A stretch of DNA of 64,000 nucleotides from an uncultured Bacteroidales bacterium (lineage in GTDB: Bacteria > Bacteroidota > Bacteroidia > Bacteroidales > F082), in contig ONJF01000006.1 of assembly GCA_900318085.1 (NCBI GenBank), forward strand, positions 51,612 to 115,611, written 5' to 3'. Shown piece by piece: positions 52,723 through 61,513 of this stretch (the first letter of the stretch is position 1; every line of letters starts with the position of its first letter). Below the pieces are notes generated by a model. The model worked only from the letters and a program-made list of their open reading frames with translations. It ran no database searches and was not told the origin of the DNA. The position numbers were made by a program, and so were the translations under genes.

Positions 52723-53579
52723 AGACAAACATCACCATCGACAACTACGAGGCCTACCTCCTGGATTATATGGAGGGCAACCTCGGTCCCGACGAAGCAG
52801 AGCAGCTGAAAGCCTTCGTCGCGGCACAAGGTCTGGACTGGAATGAGCTCACTGAGGAACTTCCGCATTTGGAGGCACCTCAAATTGAGTTCGAGGACAA
52901 AGAGCGCTTGAAGAAAAAAGGCGCCCTCGTGCCCCTCTATGTCAAGATTGCCTCGGCTGCCGCTGCTGCCGGATTGCTGCTCACTGTCACCTTGTGGCCC
53001 GACAAATCGATGCCGAAAGTGGAACCTATCGCCACCCTAAAACCCATTGAAGTCAGCCGCATCAACACTAACGAGTCCACAACCTTGTTGCCGAGACGAG
53101 CCACAGAAAACACGCTTTCCGAACAAAGGACGATGCCCAACAAAGCGACTATGCGTCATGCAACTAACACAAAAGAACACAGCGTTCCGGCAAGAGAGAC
53201 AACGCCTTTGTTGGCTCAATTACCGGTAAGAACCACTACCGCTATAGAAGCCAACCTGCCTTGGACCGACTTCGATGAGCCCTACTTCGACATGATTGCC
53301 TATCGCATGAACAACGAGTTGGCCATGACGCAACTCAATAAAAACACTGTTTCCGATGATGCCGAAAACGAGCAAGGACTTTCGCTCATCGGCCGAGGCA
53401 TATACCGCCTAACCAACGGTCGCCACGACAGTTTTGCCAGCATCATCTCCACGGGTTTAAGCACTGCCAAGAAGGAGATTAGCCTCGCCGCCACCGACGC
53501 AGCCTTGACAGCCTACTACCGCGCCGACGAACACTTTGAGGAAGTGAAAGAGAACTGGCAGGACAAACGGGAAGAATGA
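52719..53579 (+). CDS. Membrane-anchored anti-sigma factor
   Basis: 286 residues. The first ~60 residues are acidic and helical (DNYEAYLLDYMEGNLGPDEA), like the cytoplasmic sigma-binding part of Bacteroidetes anti-sigma factors. One TM helix is visible (about residues 68-88: YVKIASAAAAAGLLLTVTL). The rest, about 195 residues, would be periplasmic, rich in Thr/Asn, with a helical C-terminus (AALTAYYRADEHFEEVKEN). ATGA overlap with the sigma gene supports the pair. What it senses is unknown; the convergent surface protein is a candidate. Confidence 0.82.
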   Translation: MKTNITIDNYEAYLLDYMEGNLGPDEAEQLKAFVAAQGLDWNELTEELPHLEAPQIEFEDKERLKKKGALVPLYVKIASAAAAAGLLLTVTLWPDKSMPKVEPIATLKPIEVSRINTNESTTLLPRRATENTLSEQRTMPNKATMRHATNTKEHSVPARETTPLLAQLPVRTTTAIEANLPWTDFDEPYFDMIAYRMNNELAMTQLNKNTVSDDAENEQGLSLIGRGIYRLTNGRHDSFASIISTGLSTAKKEISLAATDAALTAYYRADEHFEEVKENWQDKREE

Positions 53580-53880
53580 ATAAAAGCACGCAGAATCCGC
53601 TGAATTGTGGGAAGCGCAAAGCGACGCAAACTTAGTGCCCGATAGGCTTTTGCAAATTAACCTCATTGAAATCCCCATTAACCTCATTGAAATCCCCGAT
53701 TGATTACATCGAATGCGAGGCATTTCGGCGGAGCCAATCTACGATTTCTGTGTGAATTTTCTGCGTGGAAAACCGGGGAGAACGAATAAAAGCACGCAGA
53801 ATCCGCTGAATTGTGGGAAGCGCAAAGCGACGCAAACTTAGCGCCCGATAGGCTTCTGCGAATTCTGCGGATTCTGCGTG
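53575..53880. repeat. Two copies of an 80-bp element and a 21-bp tandem repeat
   Basis: ATAAAAGCACGCAGAATCCG starts at 53581 and again at 53786; about 75 bp are nearly identical. The second copy is a complete palindrome: CACGCAGAATCCGC to GCGGATTCTGCGTG. Between them TTAACCTCATTGAAATCCCC occurs twice (53657-53698). The first copy overlaps the anti-sigma stop codon. This fills the 331-bp gap before the convergent gene; no other gene is seen. Confidence 0.85.
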
Positions 53881-53910
53881 AAAAGAAAACTATATCCTGC
53901 GTGAAACTAA

Positions 53911-55350
53911 TCAGAAATTGACGCTAAACCCAAGCATGAGCGGGTGTGCCTTGGCTGCATCACGTCCTTTAACGAAAGTGGGCACAAGTGCATAGTTGAC
54001 AAAGAAACCCAGATTATCACCGCCAACGCGCAGCGAGGCGTCGCATTTGAATAGATTCGTCAGATAGTTTGAGTAGGTCTTGTTGTTTTCACCATCACCA
54101 TATTTGATACGATTCCATGCGGCAAGACGGATGCCTCCTGTTACACCCAGGTCGATATAGAGATGGCGCGCTGGTCTCACTTCCACCATCAAGGGAGCCT
54201 GAAGATAGAGCAGCCCAAACTTGCTGTTTTTCACGGGGCGATCGTCAGGAATCAGGGTGTTGACCAATTCTCCGTCTTGGACCGTCATCCTGATATAGTT
54301 TTTCCAACTATAGTTGTTCCAGCCAAGACCGATACCGGTAAACATTCCCACTTTATGCTTGCGGTCAAAAGCGACACCGACATCAGCGATATTGAAACCA
54401 AAATACCAACTACGCAGAGGACGGATGGCCATTGACTCATTGGGACCAGTATACACATTCATTTCAGACGGGTCAAGGAGCATATTCAGGCCAGCCTCGA
54501 AGCCATTCCAATGGGCATCGAAAAGGAGGTCCTTTTTTCTGGAACGACTGCCCTTGAATTTGCCTTCCTTTGACGATGTGTTTTCCACAACATTCGATTT
54601 CACAACATTCAAACCGTCGACATTCAAGTCACCACTTCCAAGCAGTATGGTTTCCAACACATTGCATCTACCTTGAAGGATGATATCACCCGAACCATTC
54701 AGAACAACATGGACGGTATCGTAATCCAACTTCATAACCATGTCGCCCGATCCACCATTATATACATTGATATAGTCACCTTTTATAGTGTTCCTGCAGA
54801 TGACATCGCCAGACGAAAGCAATTGGATGTTTTCAAGTTGTGAGACTTCAACTTCATAGTCGTCTGAACTGGAAAGAAGTAGCATCCCCGACTCCGTACG
54901 GTTGTCGGAGACTATCTTGCCCTCTTTCTTCAACGAAAACTGTCCTGGAGTCTGGCTGATAACGACATCGCCCGAGCCCGTTACTCGAATGACGCGAACT
55001 GGGGAATCGTCTTTTTTAGCAGGACGATAGTTGTCCGGCATATCATACTTTTTCTCAAACTCTGCACCCCATTGCTCCATCTTGCGGCCCCATTCTTCCA
55101 TTTCTGCGCCCCATTGCTCCATGTCTTGTTCAAAAGTCTTCCAATCAATTGAATCCGAAAGATATTGGAGGTTCATACCCAATTCACGCATCCGTTCGGA
55201 AAACTGTTCTTGGGCTTGCTTTATTTCAGCCATTCGGCTTTTCATGATGCTATCCGTTTTGGGATCAATTGTTTTGGGTTCATTTACTTGTGCCTTCACC
55301 GTTCCGAAGGCCAGCAGCAGCAAGGCTGCGAAAAATAATCTTGTTTTCAT
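53911..55350 (-). CDS. Exported GIN-type beta-helix/beta-barrel protein with W-heptad coiled coil
   Basis: 479 residues from ATG 55350 (an upstream extension of 42 codons crosses a palindromic repeat and is rejected). A signal peptide (LFFAALLLLAFGTVKAQ) is followed by heptads with Trp: MEQWGAE, MEEWGRK, MEQWGAE (residues ~85-110), a GIN/DUF2807-like domain of SGD-containing strands (VTGSGDVVISQ, LSSGDVICRN, GGSGDMVMK, NGSGDIILQG, LLGSGDLNVDG), and a C-terminal barrel with ~8 strands ending HPLMLGFSVNF. Thus an exported coil-helix-barrel, likely outer membrane. Its ECF-type promoter matches that of the sigma factor, so it is a probable target. Confidence 0.83.
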   Translation of the reverse strand: MKTRLFFAALLLLAFGTVKAQVNEPKTIDPKTDSIMKSRMAEIKQAQEQFSERMRELGMNLQYLSDSIDWKTFEQDMEQWGAEMEEWGRKMEQWGAEFEKKYDMPDNYRPAKKDDSPVRVIRVTGSGDVVISQTPGQFSLKKEGKIVSDNRTESGMLLLSSSDDYEVEVSQLENIQLLSSGDVICRNTIKGDYINVYNGGSGDMVMKLDYDTVHVVLNGSGDIILQGRCNVLETILLGSGDLNVDGLNVVKSNVVENTSSKEGKFKGSRSRKKDLLFDAHWNGFEAGLNMLLDPSEMNVYTGPNESMAIRPLRSWYFGFNIADVGVAFDRKHKVGMFTGIGLGWNNYSWKNYIRMTVQDGELVNTLIPDDRPVKNSKFGLLYLQAPLMVEVRPARHLYIDLGVTGGIRLAAWNRIKYGDGENNKTYSNYLTNLFKCDASLRVGGDNLGFFVNYALVPTFVKGRDAAKAHPLMLGFSVNF

Positions 55351-55431
55351 TTTTATTGGTGTTTTTGATGTTTGTTGTTCTTCCTGTACTATTGACACTT
55401 CAATGGAAATCACATCCCTAGAGCCTTGACT

Positions 55432-55518
55432 GTCATGGCGGAGGGGCATCCGCCATCTCCTATGCGCGAAGGCCATGCCCTCCCGTTCAGGAGATTGCGG
55501 GTCAAGCCCGCAATGACG
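55432..55518. repeat. Dispersed three-hairpin palindromic repeat, copy I
   Basis: GTCATGGCGGAGGGGCATCC to GGGTCAAGCCCGCAATGACG. It sits in the leader of the 53911-55350 gene, between promoter and start. Confidence 0.85.
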
Positions 55519-55563
55519 GTTTAAGGGTGAATGAAGTGCCTCCCATTTGAGTGTCTTTCAATC

Positions 55564-55593
55564 GTAATACGAAGAAACAGCAAAAAAGTTACA
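55564..55593 (-). promoter_or_regulatory. ECF-type promoter (TGTAAC-N16-CGTATTAC) of the GIN/barrel gene
   Basis: Minus strand: TGTAAC at 55593-55588 and CGTATTAC at 55571-55564, 16 bp apart, with the same T-run after TGTAAC as the sigma promoter. The leader would be ~205 nt and contain repeat copy I. Confidence 0.72.
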
Positions 55594-55597
55594 GCCC

Positions 55598-57898
55598 TTA
55601 CTCAAAAAAAGCGGAAAAATAGCATTTGCGCTCTGCGGTGAGGGTGTCTCCTTCGGTCAATTGCAACTTTACATAAACCTTTTGCAAGTCGGCATTTCTC
55701 AAATAATCACCTAGGCCTTCCACCGTGTATTTCCGGTTTTCGTTCGCATCCATCTCCACCTTCACTTTTTGTTCAAACTTTGGGTGGTCTTTGAGCCTAT
55801 CAAGTTTGAGGTCTTCAAGGTCGCACACCGCAACGGTCAGCGTGCCATCAATGTCGCGAAGCAAGTCGGATGTGACGAAAACGCCATAGTCTTTCTTGTC
55901 GAGGCTTAAAAGCACGGGTGCATAAAGTGTCTTGAGTCTTTCGTAAAACACTTTGGGATTACCATAATAATCGATGGACGACCACGAAGTCACGGGCCAG
56001 GCATCGTTGAGTTGCCAATAGAGCGTGCCCATATTATAGGGTTTCGCCGTGCGGTGTGCCTCAATCGCGACTTCCATGCCGTAGGCCTGTGAGAGTTGGC
56101 TCAAATGCACATATTCCTCAAAGTCCTTGGGCTTAACATTAGGGAAATACCGTTTGATGAAGTCATCGATTTGCCGCGTGCCACGCGGGTGTTTCTGATG
56201 TGCCGCAATGACTTTGGCATCCTTACTCAACGCCTTACCCTGCGCGATTTTCTGCAAGGTAGAATAGTCAGGATAACTCTGGTAACCGTACTCGCTGTTG
56301 AAGCGCCCCACCTTCTCGCGGTACATCTCGTAAGGCTGCTCGCCCCACCAAACACCCCAATAATGCACATCGCCTTCCGTCAAACTCTCGGGTCGACCCC
56401 AGCCTTTCGAGGGTGAACTGGGCCAATAGGGCCGCGAACCGTCGTAGATCTCGACGGACCATGGCAAGATGCCCTCAAAGAGTCGGTCATAACCTGCCTT
56501 GACAGCCTTGTCATCCTCTTCGCTCCAACCCAAGGACTGTTGCCAACCCCAGTTATAGTAGCCTTCCGAGATTTCGTTGCCACCGCACCACAAGGCCAGC
56601 GATGGATGCGAAGCCAAGCGTCTCACCTGCTCCTCCGCTTCAATCCGAGCGTTTTCGAGGAAAGTCTCGTCGAAAGGATACATCGAACCTGCATACATGA
56701 AGTCCTGCCATACCAAGATGCCCAACGAGTCGCAGATATTGAAGAAATCATCCGAGGGATAGATGCCGCCGCCCCACACACGCAGCATATTGAAATGGGC
56801 ATCCTTGGCCATTTTGAGCAACTTCAGCGTGTTGTCGACGTTAATCCAAGTCTCTATCATCTCCTCGGGAACATAGTTCGCGCCTTTGGCATACATCGGC
56901 ACGCCATTCACCTTGAAATAGAAGGCGCGACCGATGCTGTCGGGCTCATCGACCATCTCGAAGGTACGGATACCCGTCTTGAACTTTTTGGTGTCCAGCA
57001 CCCTATCGTCTTTTTTCAACACCACTTCAAAGTCATACAGCGGTTGCTCGCCCATCTCGTTGGGCCACCAAAGTTGAGGGTCTTGTATAAAAACAGGAAA
57101 CACCTTATGATGACGGCCTTTCGACAGGCTCAAGGACCTGTTGGCTAAAATCGTTGAACCTGTTGAGACGATAACTTCATATTCCCCGTCCGTTGCATTC
57201 TCAACATCCAAATGCAGCGTCAACATGGCATGTACCGAATCAGCGATTCCTGTGACGGCATAGGCGTCTTCCAAACGCACCTCATTCCAGCCCATCAACT
57301 TCACGGGTTTCCAGATGCCCACATTCTTATACTTCGGCGCCCAGTCCCATCCATGTTGATAGGGGGCCTTGCGACTGACAGCATACTTCTCTGGCAAAAC
57401 AGGCAGGACCTGTTCGTATAAATCCGTCATAACGCTGTCGTATCCAGTGAAATGCACTTCAAGCAGGTTGTCTTTCTCCTTCAAATAGCGTTTTACATCC
57501 ACTTTCCATTCACGGAATTGGTTGTCGGTGGAGATCAACTCATAGCCATTCAAAGAGATATCGGCATAAGTGTCAAGGCCTTCAAAAACCAGTTCGACAA
57601 ACTCTTTTTCGAGCAGTCCCTCATCCACATCAAAGCGCAAAGCGTAATCCCACACATGGTCGGAAATCCAGAGCAATTGGTTTTCCACCGTGCCGAGATA
57701 GGGATGGGGAATCACTCCGTTTTCGTATAGGCTCTGCTGCACCACCGAGGGTACATCGACCTGCATCTTTATAGATAAGGTGTCTCCCGTAAGCGTCCAG
57801 CCTTGGTTGAGGCTTTGCTCGATGACATTTTGGCTTTCCGCCTTTTGGCAGCCCATGAAAGCAAACAGCAGCAATAATAATGGAAAGGGTTTTTTCAT
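55598..57898 (-). CDS. GH2 glycosidase, beta-mannosidase-like lipoprotein
   Basis: 766 residues. Lipobox LFAFMGC (Cys17). Domain order of GH2: sugar-binding jelly roll (VDVPSVVQQSLYENGVIPHP), immunoglobulin-like domain, then TIM barrel with acid/base WCGGNEISEGYYNWGW (Glu ~441) and nucleophile RFNSEYGYQSYPDY (Glu ~535). QHGWDWAPKYKNVGIWKPV is typical of beta-mannosidases. The C-terminal part has further beta domains. The enzyme probably removes mannose from host or plant N-glycan or mannan oligosaccharides at the cell surface or periplasm. cutC lies upstream, with repeat copy J between. Confidence 0.88.
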   Translation of the reverse strand: MKKPFPLLLLLFAFMGCQKAESQNVIEQSLNQGWTLTGDTLSIKMQVDVPSVVQQSLYENGVIPHPYLGTVENQLLWISDHVWDYALRFDVDEGLLEKEFVELVFEGLDTYADISLNGYELISTDNQFREWKVDVKRYLKEKDNLLEVHFTGYDSVMTDLYEQVLPVLPEKYAVSRKAPYQHGWDWAPKYKNVGIWKPVKLMGWNEVRLEDAYAVTGIADSVHAMLTLHLDVENATDGEYEVIVSTGSTILANRSLSLSKGRHHKVFPVFIQDPQLWWPNEMGEQPLYDFEVVLKKDDRVLDTKKFKTGIRTFEMVDEPDSIGRAFYFKVNGVPMYAKGANYVPEEMIETWINVDNTLKLLKMAKDAHFNMLRVWGGGIYPSDDFFNICDSLGILVWQDFMYAGSMYPFDETFLENARIEAEEQVRRLASHPSLALWCGGNEISEGYYNWGWQQSLGWSEEDDKAVKAGYDRLFEGILPWSVEIYDGSRPYWPSSPSKGWGRPESLTEGDVHYWGVWWGEQPYEMYREKVGRFNSEYGYQSYPDYSTLQKIAQGKALSKDAKVIAAHQKHPRGTRQIDDFIKRYFPNVKPKDFEEYVHLSQLSQAYGMEVAIEAHRTAKPYNMGTLYWQLNDAWPVTSWSSIDYYGNPKVFYERLKTLYAPVLLSLDKKDYGVFVTSDLLRDIDGTLTVAVCDLEDLKLDRLKDHPKFEQKVKVEMDANENRKYTVEGLGDYLRNADLQKVYVKLQLTEGDTLTAERKCYFSAFFE

Positions 57899-57958
57899 AT
57901 ATGTACAAGTTTAATCAAAAGAAGTCGTCATTGCGAGCAACAGAACCCAACCCAAAAC

Positions 57959-58044
57959 GTCATTCCGGACTTGATCCGGAATCTCCTACGCTTAATGGTT
58001 CGTCTTCGAGCGCAGGAGATGGCGGATGTTCCTCCGCCATGACG
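57959..58044. repeat. Dispersed three-hairpin palindromic repeat, copy J
   Basis: GTCATTCCGGACTTGATCCG at the left, GGAGATGGCGGATGTTCCTC to GCCATGACGG at the right. The left arm uses CCGGA instead of GCGGA, with the partner changed as well. Between GH2 and cutC. Confidence 0.85.
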
Positions 58045-58080
58045 GTAAAAGGGTTATGTTCGTATTCCCATGCAATAGAA

Positions 58081-58815
58081 TCAAAACGGATTCAATATCT
58101 TTTCCATCTCGTAAATCAAGTCCTTGTTCGACTCGGTCCAGACCATCGTTGCGCCAGTCGCATCCTTTTGGTTAGGATAGAGTTTCTCGTTGAAGCGCGG
58201 CACCCAATGCGCCAGCGAGGCGTGGCAATGCACCACACCCGTCATGTCAAGGATCTCCTTCACATTGCCGAGGTTGATGCCGCCGCCAGGCATGATACCG
58301 ATCTTGTCGCCATAGCGCAGCTGCATCTCAGCAATCATCGGGACACCTTCCAAAGCCGTAGGCTTGCCGCCCGAAGTGAGGATTTTGTCGAAGCCAAGTT
58401 CTATCAGTTGCTCCACTGCCTCGAAAGGCTTCACACAGGCATCGATGGCGCGGTGGAAGGTGAACTTCAAGCCTTCTCCCGCTCCCATCAAGGCCTTAAT
58501 CGTCTCATGGTCGAGTTCTCCCTTGTCGTTCAAGGCACCAATGACCACGCCCTCAAAGCCGAGTTTCTTGCAAAGCATGATATCGGTCTTCATCATCTCG
58601 ACTTCTTCCTCGTCGTAGATGTAGTTGCCCGGTCGCGGACGAATGAGCACGCGCATCGGGATAAAAGAAATGTCGATGGCCTTGGCCAAAGTTCCAAACG
58701 ATGGCGTGACACCGCCCACTTCGAGGCATTCACACAACTCAACGCACTGGGCGCAGCCATCCATCGCGTTCTGCAACGACTTGATGCCGTTGGCACAGAT
58801 TTCCAATCTAATCAT
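58081..58815 (-). CDS. cutC: CutC family protein (copper homeostasis)
   Basis: 244 residues of a single TIM barrel. Motifs of the family: IRLEICANGIKSLQNAMDG, ISFIPMRVLIRPRPGNYIY, KLGFEGVVIGALNDKGELD, KFTFHRAID, KILTSGGKPTALEG and GIMPGGGINLGNV. CutC was linked to copper tolerance in E. coli, yet its biochemical role is still unclear, and in Bacteroidetes it is often next to glycosidases, as here. TATATTTG at 58863-58856 may be its promoter, overlapping in region with that of the divergent GH20 gene. Confidence 0.93.
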   Translation of the reverse strand: MIRLEICANGIKSLQNAMDGCAQCVELCECLEVGGVTPSFGTLAKAIDISFIPMRVLIRPRPGNYIYDEEEVEMMKTDIMLCKKLGFEGVVIGALNDKGELDHETIKALMGAGEGLKFTFHRAIDACVKPFEAVEQLIELGFDKILTSGGKPTALEGVPMIAEMQLRYGDKIGIMPGGGINLGNVKEILDMTGVVHCHASLAHWVPRFNEKLYPNQKDATGATMVWTESNKDLIYEMEKILNPF

Positions 58816-58855
58816 AGTCCTAGAAATGTCTAATTCAACGAAGTTAATTTTGTGG

Positions 58856-58863
58856 CAAATATA
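58856..58863 (-). promoter_or_regulatory. Candidate -7 box (TATATTTG) for cutC
   Basis: Minus-strand TAnnTTTG, 40 bp before ATG 58815, 13 bp from the divergent -7 box of the GH20 gene. Confidence 0.45.
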
Positions 58864-58876
58864 GCAGTTTTGTTGT

Positions 58877-58884
58877 TATCTTTG
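58877..58884 (+). promoter_or_regulatory. Candidate -7 box (TATCTTTG) for the GH20-like gene
   Basis: TAnnTTTG, 16 bp before ATG 58901, with a TTTG 24 bp upstream (58849-58852), slightly further than usual. Confidence 0.55.
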
Positions 58885-58900
58885 CAGAAATTTTCCAACT

Positions 58901-61513
58901 ATGAGAGCCCGACTCCTGATTATCCTCTGCCTTTTCAACCTATGCACCTTCGCACAGAACACTCATATCCTCCCCACTCCTCAACAAGTCGAAACCACCG
59001 AAGGCCACTTTGTATGGGACGATGAGGTTGTCCTCACTTATGATGCCTCCGACAACGGAATCAACCAGATGGTCACTTTATTCCGTAACGATTTGGACCA
59101 AATCAGCGGGAAAAAAGTGCAGTTTTCGCGTGGCGTCATCAAAGGCAAGAAATTCATCGAACTCATCAAGACGGACCACCTCGGCGTCAGCGAAAACGAG
59201 GACCAGGCCTACCGTCTGACGGTCAACAACAACTTCATCCGCATGGAGGCCACTACCAACACGGGACTTTTCTATGCCACGCAAAGCCTGAAACAACTCT
59301 TCCGCTACTCTATTTTAAGCAACAAAGGCGAAATCGTCATCCCTTGCATGACCATCACCGACTGGCCCAACTTCAAGATTCGCGCCTGGCAAGACGACAT
59401 CAGCCGCGGCCCCATCGTCAGCATGGACTACCTGAAACGCCTCATACCGCAGTTGGCTGAATGCAAACTCAACGCCTTCTCGCTTTACACCGAGCACTCC
59501 TTCAAAACCCAATGTCATCCCGACATCGCACCAACCGATGCCTTCACCGCCGAAGAAATCAAGGAATTGGAGGATTTCTGTAAGCCCTACCACATCCAAA
59601 TCATTGGAAACCAGCAATGTTTTGGGCATTTTGAGGAAATACTGTGCAACCCGTTCTACAGCGACTTGGCCGACACGAAATGGAACCTCAACCCCGCCAA
59701 AGAGGAGACCTACAAATTCCTTGAAGACCACTTGCACGAGGTGGCAAGTGCCTACAAGTCACCGTATTTCAACATCAACTGCGACGAGACGGAGAGTTTA
59801 GGTCAAGGCGCAGCCAATTCCTATGTCGATTCGTTGGGAGCAGAAACCGTTTACTATCAGCATGTCAATCGCGTCAACCGCATGCTGCGTCCTTACCGCA
59901 AGCGCGTGATGATGTGGGGCGACATCGCCGACCAGCACCCCGAAATCCTTGAAAATTTGGATGACGACATCATCCTTATCGCATGGAGCTATGTGGGCAT
60001 CGACAGCTTTGACGAATTCCTTCAACCCTATGTCAAATCGGGGCGCAACTTCTTTGTCGCACCCGGCGTGAGCCTTTCGGAACGCGTCTGGCCCAAGCAT
60101 TATGAATTCAGAAAGAACATCAGCAACCTTTGCCGCGACGGTTACAGAAACGGAGCTTTGGGCGTCATCAACACCTGTTGGGACGACTTCGGCGAATCGT
60201 TGATTAACAGTGCCCTATATGGCTTGGCATTAGGTGCCGAGATGAGTTGGAACGCTGCTTCACAACAAGAACGCAGCACTGAAACCGACTTCACCATCCA
60301 TTTCATGGGCAGCCTCGCCAGCGACATCATCGAGCATCTCGACGCGCTTTCAGAGTGGACGAAAATCGACGGCATCGGCAAGTTCACTGCCATGACGGAG
60401 CCCATAGCACCCTTCTACCCTGTCCTTGTCAACGACTCCATCAAAGCCTTGAACCAAAGAGCCTCCGTGGCACTGTCTGCATTAGAGAAGGACCTGAAAA
60501 ACGACAAAAACAAAGTGAAACACAACGCCGACCTCTTCGACAACGCACTCTATGCCGTGCACCGCATGCAGTGGTGTGCCAAACGCAACGCAACCCGAAT
60601 CCAGCTTTATCGCACCTATAACGAGCCAACGAAAGCCAACATCGCGGAAAGCAAAAAACTGATCCAAGAGCTGACAACCTCGCTCCACAGCCTGAAAAAC
60701 GAGTATGTCCATGTTTGGAACCTTGAGAGCCGTCCCTATTGGTTGGATGTCAACATGGGGAATTATGATGACATTGCCGAAGAGCTACAGCAACTTGAAT
60801 ATCTGCCATTTATCGAAACCGTCACCGATGACAAAGGCAATGCTGCCGTAGAACTGAAGACCGTTTTCAATGACAAGAGCATTCATTTTACCATTGACGG
60901 AAAAGAGGTTTCGCCAAACGATTCCATCTATAGCAAACCCATCGTTTTGGAGCGGCCTTGCCTCTTGAAAGCAGCTTGTTTCAACGCATTGGGCGAACCA
61001 GTTTGCGCCGAGCGCTATTTCTGCTACCACAAGGGCATGGGCAAACTGAAGCAACTCAACAGCCCGGCGGGCAACTACCGCCCCGAATACTCGGGCGGCG
61101 GCGACAATGCCCTACTTGATGGTAACCTCGGAAGTGACAACTATACAGATGGACATTGGCAAGGCTTCTACGGCATCGATGCTGACCTTGAGCTTGACTT
61201 CGGCAAAGTCCAAAGAATCAATGCTTTGAATATCGGATTTTTGGTCAATGCCCACGATTGGATTCTGCGTCCCGATGAAGTTGAAGTCTACACTTCTAAT
61301 GACGGCAAGAACTATAAACCCTTCAAGACCTTCTGCCTGAAAACGAAGATACCTATGACAGGCAACCACACCTTCCGCGAGCGTTTCGAATTGCCTAATC
61401 TTTCAACGCGTTACCTACGCGTCGTGGTAAAGAATCCCGGACTATTGCCCGAAGGCCTGCCCGGAGCTGGATATGACTCATGGATCTTTATGGACGAAAT
61501 GATGGTGGAATAA
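58901..61513 (+). CDS. GH20-like hexosaminidase with C-terminal discoidin-like domain
   Basis: 870 residues. Signal peptide (MRARLLIILCLFNLCTFAQ). GH20b N-terminal domain (HILPTPQQVETTEGHFVWDD; AYRLTVNNNFIRMEATTNTG), catalytic TIM barrel with Asp-Glu in FNINCDETESLGQG (~293), WSYVGIDSFDEFL and INTCWDDFGES; then a linker helix region (residues ~560-640), a beta module (HFTIDGKEVSPNDSIYSKPI) and a C-terminal F5/8 type C (discoidin)-like domain (GIDADLELDFGKVQRINAL). It should release N-acetylhexosamine from glycoconjugates outside or in the periplasm. It is the companion of the GH2 mannosidase across cutC. Confidence 0.86.
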   Translation: MRARLLIILCLFNLCTFAQNTHILPTPQQVETTEGHFVWDDEVVLTYDASDNGINQMVTLFRNDLDQISGKKVQFSRGVIKGKKFIELIKTDHLGVSENEDQAYRLTVNNNFIRMEATTNTGLFYATQSLKQLFRYSILSNKGEIVIPCMTITDWPNFKIRAWQDDISRGPIVSMDYLKRLIPQLAECKLNAFSLYTEHSFKTQCHPDIAPTDAFTAEEIKELEDFCKPYHIQIIGNQQCFGHFEEILCNPFYSDLADTKWNLNPAKEETYKFLEDHLHEVASAYKSPYFNINCDETESLGQGAANSYVDSLGAETVYYQHVNRVNRMLRPYRKRVMMWGDIADQHPEILENLDDDIILIAWSYVGIDSFDEFLQPYVKSGRNFFVAPGVSLSERVWPKHYEFRKNISNLCRDGYRNGALGVINTCWDDFGESLINSALYGLALGAEMSWNAASQQERSTETDFTIHFMGSLASDIIEHLDALSEWTKIDGIGKFTAMTEPIAPFYPVLVNDSIKALNQRASVALSALEKDLKNDKNKVKHNADLFDNALYAVHRMQWCAKRNATRIQLYRTYNEPTKANIAESKKLIQELTTSLHSLKNEYVHVWNLESRPYWLDVNMGNYDDIAEELQQLEYLPFIETVTDDKGNAAVELKTVFNDKSIHFTIDGKEVSPNDSIYSKPIVLERPCLLKAACFNALGEPVCAERYFCYHKGMGKLKQLNSPAGNYRPEYSGGGDNALLDGNLGSDNYTDGHWQGFYGIDADLELDFGKVQRINALNIGFLVNAHDWILRPDEVEVYTSNDGKNYKPFKTFCLKTKIPMTGNHTFRERFELPNLSTRYLRVVVKNPGLLPEGLPGAGYDSWIFMDEMMVE

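Noticed and set aside
53575-53880. Insertion sequence remnant
   Set aside because: No transposase sequence or terminal CA/TG with target duplication is visible; only small repeats are present.
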